Shown one piece after another: positions 1 to 6,446 of a stretch of 13,156 nt of DNA. The first letter of the stretch is position 1; each line of letters starts with the position of its first letter. Made by a program: the position numbers and the translations under genes. The notes under the pieces are model-generated. The model was given only the letters and a program-made list of their open reading frames with translations. It ran no database searches and was not told where the DNA came from. The stretch is from RYN-428 sp035648595 (GTDB taxonomy: Bacteria; Planctomycetota; Phycisphaerae; Tepidisphaerales; Tepidisphaeraceae), in NCBI GenBank assembly GCA_035648595.1, contig DASRLH010000308.1:1-13156 (forward strand). The letters are read 5' to 3'.

Positions 1-272
1 TGGCAACGAATCACGGCTTTTTCGGCACGAATCGACCCGTGGTACGCCAGAAGTCCGGTCAGCAGCCAAGAAGCGGACTTAAGAGCGCTAACAATGCCGA
101 AAAACACGCTATTTTCTTTGCCAACATCGTGAGGCACTACCAGTTTTCCGCTTTTCCTGTTTTTGAATTTATTTCGGACTTCGTGCTTCGGATTTCGGAT
201 TTTCCACCCCTTCGTGCCTTTGTGTCTTGGTGGTGAATAGTCCGCTCTGGCCGCGAAATTTGGAGGCAATCA
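1..272. other. Non-coding leader upstream of aroF
   Basis: No convincing coding frame is seen here. The right half (143-205) carries a dispersed repeat that recurs inverted at 6281-6342. It is followed by a GTGCCTTTGTGTCTTGGTGG-like stretch up to about 235, also of repeat character. The last bases hold the aroF Shine-Dalgarno GGAGG at 262-266. The left part shows no recognisable gene end. Confidence 0.6.
143..205 (+). repeat. Dispersed ~62-bp repeat, copy 1
   Basis: A stretch built from TTTTCCGCTTTTCCTG, TTTTTGAATTTATTTCGGAC and TTCGTGCTTCGGATTTCGGA. It recurs on the opposite strand at 6281-6342 with only a handful of differences. Read as protein, the core gives a FVLRISDF-like phrase, which I regard as a repeat artefact and not a peptide. 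The two copies face each other across about 6.1 kb. Function unknown. Confidence 0.85.
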
Positions 273-1301
273 ATGATCGTTGTCATGAAAGAGGGCTCGA
301 CCCCCAAACAGGTCGAGCATGTCGTCAAACTGGTGCGCGAAATGGGACTCAAGGACCACGTCATCCACGGAACGCAGACCACCGTGGTAGCTGTGATCGG
401 CGACGATCGCAATAAAGACCGCTCGGTCTTCGAGTCGGTCGAGGGAGTCGAGAAGGTGGTGCCGATCCTGGCGCCATATAAGATGGCGTCCAGGGAACTC
501 AAGAAAGAGCGCTCGGTCGTCCCCTTCTTCCTTGGCGAAAAGGACGGCCCATCCGCCGGGGGGAAAAAGGTCGGCATCATCGCCGGGCCTTGCAGCGTCG
601 AAAGCAAAAAACAACTTCTTGAGATCGCCCACGCCGTCAAGGAAGCCGGCGCAACCGGCCTGCGCGGCGGAGCCTTCAAGCCGCGAACCAATCCCTACTC
701 CTTCCAGGGCATGGGCGAAAAAGGCCTGGAACTTCTCGCCCTGGCCCGCGAGGAAACCGGCCTGGCCGTCGTTACCGAAGTGATGGCCGTCGAGCAGGTC
801 GAGCTGGTCGGCAAATACACCGACGTGCTGCAGGTCGGCGCGCGCAACATGCAGAACTTCAATCTGCTCAACGCCGTCGGCGAGCAGCCCAAGCCGGTGC
901 TCCTCAAACGTGGCATGAGCGCCACCCTCGAGGAGTTCCTGCTGGCCGCCGAGTATATCTTGTCGCGGGGCAACCAGAACGTGATGCTCTGCGAGCGCGG
1001 CATCCGCACCTACGAAGACTACGTCCGCAACACGCTGGCCCTTGCCGCCGTTCCCGCGTTGCACCGCGCCACGCATCTGCCGGTGATCGTCGATCCCAGC
1101 CAGGGCACCGGCAAGAGTTATTTGATCGACAGCATGTGCCGCGCCGCGGTCGCCGCCGGCGCCGATGGGCTGATCATCGAAGTCCACAATGATCCCGAGC
1201 ACGCCTTCACCGACGGCGCGCAATCGATCACCCCAAAGCAGTTCAACGACATGATGGCCTCCATCCGCCGAATCGCGGCGGCTGTCGATCGGGAAATATG
1301 A
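273..1301 (+). CDS. aroF: 3-deoxy-7-phosphoheptulonate (DAHP) synthase, type I-beta
   Basis: Condenses phosphoenolpyruvate and erythrose 4-phosphate to DAHP, the first cytosolic step of the shikimate pathway to aromatic amino acids. The 342 residues match the AroF/Thermotoga-type class. Residues 1-70 form a ferredoxin-like (ACT-like) N-terminal domain, which in this class usually carries feedback inhibition by Tyr or Phe. A TIM barrel follows from about residue 95, with AGPCSVE (Cys107), GLRGGAFKPRT (130-139), the VGARNMQN loop (188-195), LKRGM (211-215) and IIEVH (Glu303) and TDG (Asp314). Cys107, Glu303 and Asp314 are three of the four expected metal ligands. The fourth, normally His in DPSH, is Gln277 (VDPSQGTG). 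The start is fixed by GGAGG at 262-266, six bases before ATG. It is a single-gene unit and no regulatory site is obvious. Family assignment is firm. Confidence 0.96.
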   Translation: MIVVMKEGSTPKQVEHVVKLVREMGLKDHVIHGTQTTVVAVIGDDRNKDRSVFESVEGVEKVVPILAPYKMASRELKKERSVVPFFLGEKDGPSAGGKKVGIIAGPCSVESKKQLLEIAHAVKEAGATGLRGGAFKPRTNPYSFQGMGEKGLELLALAREETGLAVVTEVMAVEQVELVGKYTDVLQVGARNMQNFNLLNAVGEQPKPVLLKRGMSATLEEFLLAAEYILSRGNQNVMLCERGIRTYEDYVRNTLALAAVPALHRATHLPVIVDPSQGTGKSYLIDSMCRAAVAAGADGLIIEVHNDPEHAFTDGAQSITPKQFNDMMASIRRIAAAVDREI

Positions 1302-1509
1302 AGGCGTTGCGTGCGAGCGACAAGCGAAGGAGGAGGACTGCCACGAATGGGCACGAATGTGGAGGCCGCTGCGCGACGGTGAAGGGTTGAGTTTGTCGCT
1401 TTGGGTGCAACCAGCAGGGGTGTCCACACCGACAGCAACAACCAGCATCGTTAAATTTGCAACTGTATCTCCCGGACATTACATTTGAGGATTCGGTCGG
1501 AGGTCTTGA
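1302..1509 (+). other. Spacer between aroF and methyltransferase, with a short tandem repeat
   Basis: No gene is seen. At 1341-1359 CACGAATGG is followed by CACGAATGT, a near-tandem pair of a kind common in dispersed repeats. From about 1440 the base composition becomes AT-richer, matching the following gene. GGAGG at 1499-1503 is the ribosome site of the methyltransferase. Confidence 0.5.
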
Positions 1510-2352
1510 ATGTTTGAGCTTACAAAAGACGTTGCGAAGTTCTTTGTCGACCGTGCACAGAGCGCCTATGTCACCGCGGCAAAGGCGGTTGGTTACATAG
1601 ATTTTCCCGTGCCACCCAATTCCAACATGAGGCGAACTTCATCTGCCTGGATCAAACACTACCATGATTCCGGAATTCGAACAGGACTTCCGATCGCCAC
1701 GGGTGCAATGCTCGCAGGTCTTGACTTTGCCTCCCCTCTAAAAGCCCTGGATTTTGGAGCGGGTGTCGGCCGCCAGGTTCGCTATTTTCAAAAACACCAT
1801 CCTGACGTGTCACTCTTCGCGTGCGACGTTGAGAAAAGTCATATGGACTGGATGGCGAAAGCTTATCCGCAGGTCCATTCGTATCAAAATTCTTATCTGC
1901 CGCCCCTCAAATACGAAGATCGCTTTTTCGATTTGGTCTATTCCGTATCTATCTTTAGCCACATCTCAGAAGAACATGCTGCGCTCTGGCTACAAGAGTT
2001 TGCTCGCGTCGTTCGGCCAGGTGGCATCGCATGTTTGACTGTTCTAGGATGGAATGCACATCGGATGGGAGAGCCAAAGGACGACGAGCGTCACACCGCC
2101 ATGCTCCAGGAGGGACATTTTCACGAGAAATACGCCTTCATCCCTGATGCCAAGCGCCGTGCTGAAAAGAGAACGATATTTAAAAACACGCAAATGGTTT
2201 CGAACTGCGATGAGAGCTACGGTGTAACCTACTACACGCCCAAATACGTCCAAAGCCGTTGGGCCTCCAATGAGTGGGAGATCTTTGGAATAAGCGAAGG
2301 CACCATCGATAATTTACAAGATCTGATTGTTTTAAGGAGAACCGGACAGTAG
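1510..2352 (+). CDS. Class I SAM-dependent methyltransferase
   Basis: A predicted cytosolic methyltransferase of 280 residues with a Rossmann fold. Motif I is LDFGAGVGRQ at about 80-89. An acidic residue that should bind the ribose of SAM is Asp107 (ACDVEKS). A motif II/post-I region reads FDLVYSVSIFSHI (140-152), and LQEFARVVRPGGI (161-173) is the typical helix-turn before strand 5. The substrate cannot be told. The N-terminal 60 residues and the 180-280 tail are not recognisable and may form a substrate cap. The gene has GGAGG six bases before ATG. Sampled stretches are about 45-52 % GC against 57-67 % in aroF, suggesting later acquisition. Its 3' end abuts the broken hipA on the other strand. 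No partner gene is adjacent. Confidence 0.88.
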   Translation: MFELTKDVAKFFVDRAQSAYVTAAKAVGYIDFPVPPNSNMRRTSSAWIKHYHDSGIRTGLPIATGAMLAGLDFASPLKALDFGAGVGRQVRYFQKHHPDVSLFACDVEKSHMDWMAKAYPQVHSYQNSYLPPLKYEDRFFDLVYSVSIFSHISEEHAALWLQEFARVVRPGGIACLTVLGWNAHRMGEPKDDERHTAMLQEGHFHEKYAFIPDAKRRAEKRTIFKNTQMVSNCDESYGVTYYTPKYVQSRWASNEWEIFGISEGTIDNLQDLIVLRRTGQ

Positions 2353-2807
2353 CAAAAGTTGACGTGAATCAGATTGCCGAACGTATGCACATGCAGCCGT
2401 TTGTTGCCAAGTAGATGGAGGTTGAGGAGTTGCTCTTCGCCTGGTGAATCTTCATTGGAATGATAGGTGAGAGCGCCCATCGTCCGCGATCCCAGATATG
2501 ACAATCGCTGGAGCGGTGAGACAGCCGTCGGCCGGAGTCCTCGCTGGCGAAACAGCCGATCCATCAAAAGCAAACCCCACCCATCCGGAAGCGAATCATC
2601 CAGCATCCCCGGCAGGGGGCCAAACGCCCGATCGCGATGCTCGATCAATCCGATTTGGGTTGGAAGCTTGAAGGGAGAGAGTTCGAGGCCGCGTCCCAGG
2701 AAGGCCGCAACATACTCAAAGTAAATCCGTCGCTCCGCTTCGGCCACCTGTCCGACGACCACCCAATCACCAGGCCCCCGTTGAAGATGCACCGCCAGTT
2801 TTTTCAT
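2232..2807 (-). pseudogene. Truncated HipA-family protein (N-subdomain only)
   Basis: The first roughly 130 codons match the start of HipA-family Ser/Thr kinases: a VGQVAEAERRIYFEY strand region, FLGRGLELSPFKLP (36-49), GLPGML-like PLPGMLDDSLPDGWG (65-78), LLMDRL (80-85) and LSYLGSRTMGALTY (102-115). A full HipA is about 400-440 residues with a kinase core. Here the similarity stops near residue 130 (around base 2420). The frame then runs about 60 more codons as unrelated sequence, antisense to the methyltransferase end, to a stop at 2232. The kinase domain is absent, so it cannot be an active HipA. ATG at 2805-2807 overlaps the upstream HTH gene stop as ATGA, so the pair was translationally coupled. 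It may be debris, or a HipS-like short protein that is still made. Confidence 0.8.
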
Positions 2808-3115
2808 CGCGATCCCCGCGATCGCGCGCGCTTGCCCACGCGGGATTCCAGTTCGGCCATGCTCCGCGCCACGGGCGCGGCGAGCAGCGCGTCGAAATCC
2901 TCCAGCCGCCCCAGCGCATGACATAATCGCAGCAGCCGGCTCAGCGCGATCTCGCCGGTCTGCTCGAAACGCCGCAGCGAAGCCAAACTCACCCCACTGC
3001 GCTTGGCAAGCGTCGCCTGCTTGTAGCCCAGGGCGAGCCGCTCCTGCTTCAGGCGATCCGCCAGCAACTGCTGGGTTTCGACGGGCGTGCGAAACTCGGG
3101 GCGTGACGGTGGCAT
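2804..3115 (-). CDS. XRE-family HTH regulator, HipB-like antitoxin
   Basis: A 103-residue protein with a helix-turn-helix at about 18-70: LADRLKQERLALGYKQATLA, then KRSGVSLASLRRFEQTG, then LSRLLRLCHALG. This is the Cro/C1-type fold used by HipB antitoxins, which bind their own operator and hold HipA inactive. The C-terminal FDALLAAPVARSMAEL tail fits the HipB-like regulators found next to HipA-family genes. It overlaps the downstream hipA remnant by four bases (ATGA, 2804-2807), the usual antitoxin-first order. No strong Shine-Dalgarno precedes the ATG at 3115. The gene itself is intact. With its kinase partner truncated it may now be an orphan regulator. Confidence 0.85.
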   Translation of the reverse strand: MPPSRPEFRTPVETQQLLADRLKQERLALGYKQATLAKRSGVSLASLRRFEQTGEIALSRLLRLCHALGRLEDFDALLAAPVARSMAELESRVGKRARSRGSR

Positions 3116-3234
3116 TTACAATAACTATCGACATTTTAGCGCTTAATCAGCGAAATGCCATCGAGTTGCGCAGATTTTGGCAGTTATGGGAAACCCTGCG
3201 AGAGATTGGCGCACGGCGCAATGTGTCGACCGGG

Positions 3235-3284
3235 CCGGCAAAGGAGGGTTGGATATTGAAGGCATGGCCCAAGCGTCCGATGGG
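3235..3284 (+). repeat. Dispersed repeat, solo copy (GGTTGGATAT family)
   Basis: GCCGGCAAAGGAGGGTTGGA, then TATTGAAGGCATGGCCCAAG and CGTCCGATGGG. The same sequence with few changes occurs at 4291-4342, and inverted at 4438-4474. It has no coding sense. It appears to be a single arm of the element seen as an inverted pair at 4304-4474. Confidence 0.85.
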
Positions 3285-3335
3285 AAAGGGAATGGAAATC
3301 AACCCGCCCCGGGGAACGGAAATTAGCCGCGCCCC

Positions 3336-3382
3336 GGTTTCCAGTTCCCGGTTTCCAGTTCCCGCCCCGGTTTCCAGTCCCC
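3336..3382 (+). repeat. Short tandem repeat, 14-bp unit GGTTTCCAGTTCCC
   Basis: Two perfect adjacent units (3336-3349 and 3350-3363), a five-base spacer, then a third unit with one change (3369-3382). There is no dyad and no unique spacer of CRISPR type. It is probably a variable tandem repeat, which would be prone to slippage. Confidence 0.85.
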
Positions 3383-3408
3383 CCACACACCGCTTCGCTG
3401 GCGCATTC

Positions 3409-3843
3409 TCATTGGCGAAGTACAGTTTCCTCATAATCCCATAGACCCTGGGAACACCCCTCGTCGAGGACCTGCCGCACCCGCCCAATTTTAACCTTCG
3501 ATGGAATATTGACAGCGATGAGCGACTGGAGATGGCTTTGCTCGGTAGCACACCCTAGCTTCGCCAATTCAGATCTGAGGTGTGAAGGATCATGATTGCC
3601 AAACAACACCACGCGAAGCAATGAATTTGTCGATCGCTGTAGAATCGAGGTGTAGAATAATTCGCCGGATGCCTGCTCCACGCTAACAACATCGCCTAAC
3701 GCAACCTGGCGCGCAAAAAAAGGGATATTGTCCACCACAAAGCCGTCATCGGGCAGTTGCACGCACCAAACACCTTCAACGTCCGCGGGAGGGTATCCGT
3801 CATCATCCTTCTCAAGCCGAAAGAGCACTTTCTTTTGCGACAT
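3409..3843 (-). CDS. DUF4265 domain-containing protein
   Basis: A 144-residue cytosolic protein that fits the DUF4265 family over nearly its full length. It has the opening VLFRLEKDDDGYPP (about 6-19), a VEGVWC strand, and DNIPFFARQVALGDVVSVE (38-56), the most characteristic family segment. LLRVVLFGN at 75-83 is followed by a C-terminal alpha/beta part. The family has no established biochemical function. It is usually a stand-alone gene in environmental bacteria and is sometimes near toxin-antitoxin or immunity-type genes. GGAAGG at 3849-3854 lies five bases before ATG and fixes the start. One sampled 60-base stretch is about 42 % GC, below its surroundings, suggesting transfer. There is no adjacent partner. 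Confidence 0.85.
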   Translation of the reverse strand: MSQKKVLFRLEKDDDGYPPADVEGVWCVQLPDDGFVVDNIPFFARQVALGDVVSVEQASGELFYTSILQRSTNSLLRVVLFGNHDPSHLRSELAKLGCATEQSHLQSLIAVNIPSKVKIGRVRQVLDEGCSQGLWDYEETVLRQ

Positions 3844-4533
3844 TACAGCCTTCCCTAAATGTGTAGGGTTATCATTCGGTTCAAACTGGGAACAGCCAAC
3901 CGCGATGCGGCTAGTTTTCGCTCCGGCTTATCGTCCGCCAGCCCTCGCGGCCAGTTGTTTGGCCGAGGGCGTAACCGTGTGGCAAGTTGCGGCGCCGTCG
4001 TTCGCATTTATTCATCATAGGCGGACGGCTGGTTGGGCAACAACCTCAGGGCGAACGGCGAGCGGCCCGGGGGGTGTAGCGCGCCAGCCGGGCGTCCAAA
4101 GCGGCAAGTTGAACCATTTCTTGTGGCCGTTGTCACGTCGTTTCCGTTTTTTCGATTGAGATAATGTTGCAGGCACTCCTTGAGAATTGGTATTTTCCGC
4201 CCGCATCGATGGCCGCGTTTGCTGGCGTCTTAGGGCGCGGGCGGTTTTTCGCGGGCCGGCGGTCGGCGGATGGCGCGATGAGTCAGCTGCGCCGGCAATG
4301 GAGGGTTGGATATCAGGAGGCATGGCTCAAGCGTCCGAATGGAGAGAAGAGCGGCCCGTGATTTTTCGCCGTGAACCGCACCGCGCCATCGGTGCGCTTT
4401 GGGCTTGGCTTGGCTATTCCTTGCCGGGTTTTGCATCCCATCGGACGCTTGAGCGATGCCTCCAATATCCAACCGATCATCGCGCGCCGAAGCCGTTTCA
4501 TTTTGTTGTTGTGAGTCAAAGCCATGATGCGTA
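3844..4533. other. Gene-free 690-bp spacer with repeats
   Basis: No frame in this stretch has both protein-like composition and a start signal. All open frames look like chance frames in GC-rich repeat sequence. The supported content is the inverted-repeat element at 4304-4474. The 3890-4160 part has no recognisable structure beyond small dyads such as the CTCGCGGCCAG/TTGGCCGAGGG area near 3945-3970. Confidence 0.6.
4304..4474. mobile_element. MITE-like element with ~38-bp imperfect inverted repeats
   Basis: The left arm at 4304-4342 (GGTTGGATATCAGGAGGCAT, then GGCTCAAGCGTCCGAATGG) is matched in inverse orientation by the right arm at 4438-4474. There are only a few mismatches and small indels. 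The 95-bp centre carries a perfect 6-bp-stem hairpin (GCACCG 4378-4383 with CGGTGC 4390-4395). It is 171 bp long, without coding capacity, and its arm also occurs alone at 3235-3284. This fits a non-autonomous element or a REP/BIME-like repeat. No clear target-site duplication is visible and no transposase is in the window. Confidence 0.55.
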
Positions 4534-4671
4534 TCAAATGTAATAAATCTGATCGACGATTTCCTCGGCGGCGACATGATTGAGAAGCAGGAACAGCCGC
4601 TTGGCGATGATCGGCTCGCCCCGAAGGATCGCTTCCTCACGCACGATGTAGCGATTTGCAGTCAGTGTCAT
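4534..4671 (-). pseudogene. Possible DUF433-like antitoxin remnant
   Basis: A 45-codon frame beginning MTLTANRYIVREEAILRGEP. The stretch up to IIA (about residue 23) resembles the start of DUF433 proteins, small antitoxin-like proteins often paired with a DUF5615/PIN-type toxin. The expected GTRxPV continuation is replaced by unrelated residues, and the frame stops after 45 codons where the family has about 75. GGTGGAG lies about ten bases before ATG. No toxin gene follows. The similarity is short and from memory, so this is tentative. Confidence 0.25.
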
Positions 4672-4806
4672 GGGATACAACTCCACCAGGATTCTCGATA
4701 AGCCGCAGCAGTTGCCGCTTGGAATCATAGGCGAATGCCTCGTTCCATGCACCTGAATCCCATGCCAAAATGCGACCTCGGCGGGGTGAGACATCTGGCG
4801 AGACAA

Positions 4807-5211
4807 TCTCCGAGGCGCGCCTCGCCGACTTTTCGACGCGGCGGCTTGTAATTATCGCGGCGGCGGGAGGTTATGGCGATTAACAAGTTTGTGATAAATG
4901 AGGCGCGCCTCGCCGATGTCTCACTGGTTTTTGGAGGTGGAACGCCGCGTAAGGGTCGCTTGGGAAATGGGTTGCGCGGCGGTGGTTTTGGGAGTAACCG
5001 GCGGCGGGGCGCGAAAGTGTCTCATCGTCTCGCGGTCGCTGTTTTTGCCAATCCGTCTGTGCTTGCAACGTGCCCCAAATAGATTGCAAAAGGGTTGCAT
5101 CAGGTTGCACGACCCTCGTTTTTGGGGTCGCCGGAGGGGGTGCGGCGGGGGCCATGTTGCACGAGCGGCGGGGCGGCGTGTTCAATCCAGGGCGGAGTGG
5201 ATACGCGCACT
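4807..5211. other. Gene-free spacer with paired GGCGCGCC palindromes
   Basis: About 400 bp without a credible gene. Several open frames overlap here on both strands, but all are low-complexity Arg/Gly/Pro-rich frames of GC-rich DNA. GAGGCGCGCCTCGCCGA occurs twice, at 4812-4828 and 4900-4916. The motif GTTGCA recurs at about 5093, 5102 and 5154. No promoter for the leftward gene ending at 5212 is expected here. Confidence 0.55.
4811..4916. repeat. 17-bp direct repeat containing a perfect palindrome
   Basis: GAGGCGCGCCTCGCCGA at 4812-4828 and again at 4900-4916, 88 bp apart start to start. Each holds the palindrome GAGGCGCGCCTC, extended to 14 bp (CGAGGCGCGCCTCG) in the first copy. It could be a protein-binding dyad or part of another dispersed repeat. 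No regulated gene is evident next to it. Confidence 0.7.
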
Positions 5212-6174
5212 CTATTGCTGTTGCTGTTGGTGTTCCACCTGCTGGTTGGGATCTATATACCCCGTGCTTCCGGTGGGGAAGGTGGGGATGGCCAGGGATT
5301 GGATGCGCTCGGCGGCGAGTTCGGGGGGGATGCCGGGGAGTACTTCGCTATGCACGGTCACGTCGATTTTTTCGTCCACCTTGCCGGTGTAGCGGCCCTT
5401 GTTGGGGGCGACATCGAGGTAGTCGCGGCCATAGGCGACCTTGACGTAGTTTTCGCCGACGAGACGGTGGTTGGCGGGGTCGAAGCCGAGCCAGCCGAGG
5501 GAGGGGAAGAGCAATTCGCACCAGGCGTGAGTTTCGGTGGCGCCGACGTATTTGCCGGTGTCGGGATGGACAAGTCCGCTGACGTAGCGGGCGGGAATGC
5601 CCAGCGAGCGGCTCACGCCGATCATAAGCTGCGTGAAATCCTGGCAGACGCCGGCCCCTTTTTCGAGGATGTCGGTGATGGGGCTGGTGGCGCTGGTGAC
5701 GCCTTTGCGAAAGGCGAAGCGGGCGCGGATGGCGTCGAGCATTCGCATCGCCACCCCGCCCAGGGCGTCGCCGGGGGTGGGACGCACTTCATCGACCAGA
5801 TCGCGCAGGGCCGGAGATTCGGTGATCGGGCCGCGAAATTGCAGGAAATCGTAAATCTGATAGTCGGCTGCGGAGGTGCGCACCGGCCAAACATCCGCAA
5901 GCCGGGTCGGATCGGCCAACGGGCGATCGGTCTCCACCACGCTGGTGGCGACGATGCGAATCTGCTTGTGGAAGGAATTGACCGTGAACCAATGCACCGT
6001 GTTCCCCAGCCAGTCAAAATAACTGTTGGCGGAGGTGGGCGGGCCGATCGCCAGCGTGAAGGAGAGCCGATGCTGATCCTGCTCCTGGCGCGGGGCCATG
6101 CGCAGTTCCATCACCGATTCGCTGATGAGATCCGAATACGTGAGGTTCGTTTCGTGGGTTAGCTTGAGCAGCAT
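5212..6174 (-). CDS. Transglutaminase-like cysteine protease family protein
   Basis: A 320-residue protein. Residues 1-95 match the bacterial transglutaminase-like N-terminal beta domain (THETNLTYSD, MELRMAPRQ, TVHWF). The transglutaminase core at about 140-240 has GAGVCQDFTQ (Cys177), ATETHAWCEL (His216) and GWLGFDPANH (Asp232), a complete Cys-His-Asp triad. Such proteins hydrolyse or cross-link peptide amide bonds; the substrate is unknown. No signal peptide is evident, so it is probably cytosolic. In many bacteria it sits beside an alpha-E-domain protein and a circularly permuted ATP-grasp protein, but neither is here. The tail ends in five Gln encoded by alternating CAA/CAG. ATG at 6172-6174 begins the conserved domain. 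It lacks a good Shine-Dalgarno. The frame is open further upstream, but that part runs through a dispersed repeat and is unlikely to be translated. Confidence 0.92.
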   Translation of the reverse strand: MLLKLTHETNLTYSDLISESVMELRMAPRQEQDQHRLSFTLAIGPPTSANSYFDWLGNTVHWFTVNSFHKQIRIVATSVVETDRPLADPTRLADVWPVRTSAADYQIYDFLQFRGPITESPALRDLVDEVRPTPGDALGGVAMRMLDAIRARFAFRKGVTSATSPITDILEKGAGVCQDFTQLMIGVSRSLGIPARYVSGLVHPDTGKYVGATETHAWCELLFPSLGWLGFDPANHRLVGENYVKVAYGRDYLDVAPNKGRYTGKVDEKIDVTVHSEVLPGIPPELAAERIQSLAIPTFPTGSTGYIDPNQQVEHQQQQQ

Positions 6175-6280
6175 GGCAACCGTTGCGCGGCGTTGGAGGT
6201 TCCATTTCGCGCGATTTGATTGGGAATTGCAAGGGCAGGCGACTGGCAGCGTCGCTGCGTCGCCAACCCATTGAAGGGTG

Positions 6281-6342
6281 AAAATCCGAAATCCGAAGCA
6301 CGAAATCCGAAACAAATTCAAAAGCAAGAAAAGCGGAAAATT
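6281..6342 (-). repeat. Dispersed ~62-bp repeat, copy 2 (inverted)
   Basis: The reverse complement of the repeat at 143-205 with about five or six differences. It lies just upstream of the transglutaminase gene, in the mirror-image position to copy 1 upstream of aroF. The sequence shown is AAAATCCGAAATCCGAAGCA, CGAAATCCGAAACAAATTCA and AAAGCAAGAAAAGCGGAAAA. Confidence 0.85.
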
Positions 6343-6446
6343 CAAAGCGCGTGTCCATTGGCCCCTTGGTGCAATGGTGGGATAGTCGGTCAAACCCGTT
6401 CGCGGCATGACCGTTGCAAGCTCATGGTTATCACTGAAAGGAACAA

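Larger units (their letters stand above)
3116..3408. repeat. Gene-free spacer with dispersed and tandem repeats
   Basis: No gene is supported. The spacer contains a solo copy of a dispersed repeat at 3235-3284 and a short tandem repeat at 3336-3382. The beginning (3116-3180) is AT-rich and is the likely promoter area of the HTH gene on the minus strand, but no clear -35/-10 pair or operator can be named. Confidence 0.6.

Noticed and set aside
270..1448. Long open frame on the minus strand opposite aroF (392 codons)
   Set aside because: It is the antisense of a firmly identified gene. GC-rich codon bias leaves the antisense frame open, and its product is low-complexity His/Asp/Gly-rich with no family features.
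3336..3382. Tandem GGTTTCCAGTTCCC units considered as a CRISPR array
   Set aside because: Units are 14 bp, adjacent without unique spacers, only three in number, and no cas gene is nearby.
4873..5185. Overlapping frames at 4873-5082 (+), 4898-5392 (+) and 4880-5185 (-)
   Set aside because: All are Arg/Gly/Pro-rich, overlap each other on both strands, and lack both good ribosome sites and family similarity.
5095..6162. Long + frame opposite the transglutaminase gene (355 codons)
   Set aside because: Antisense shadow. The minus strand carries the complete catalytic triad in the right order.
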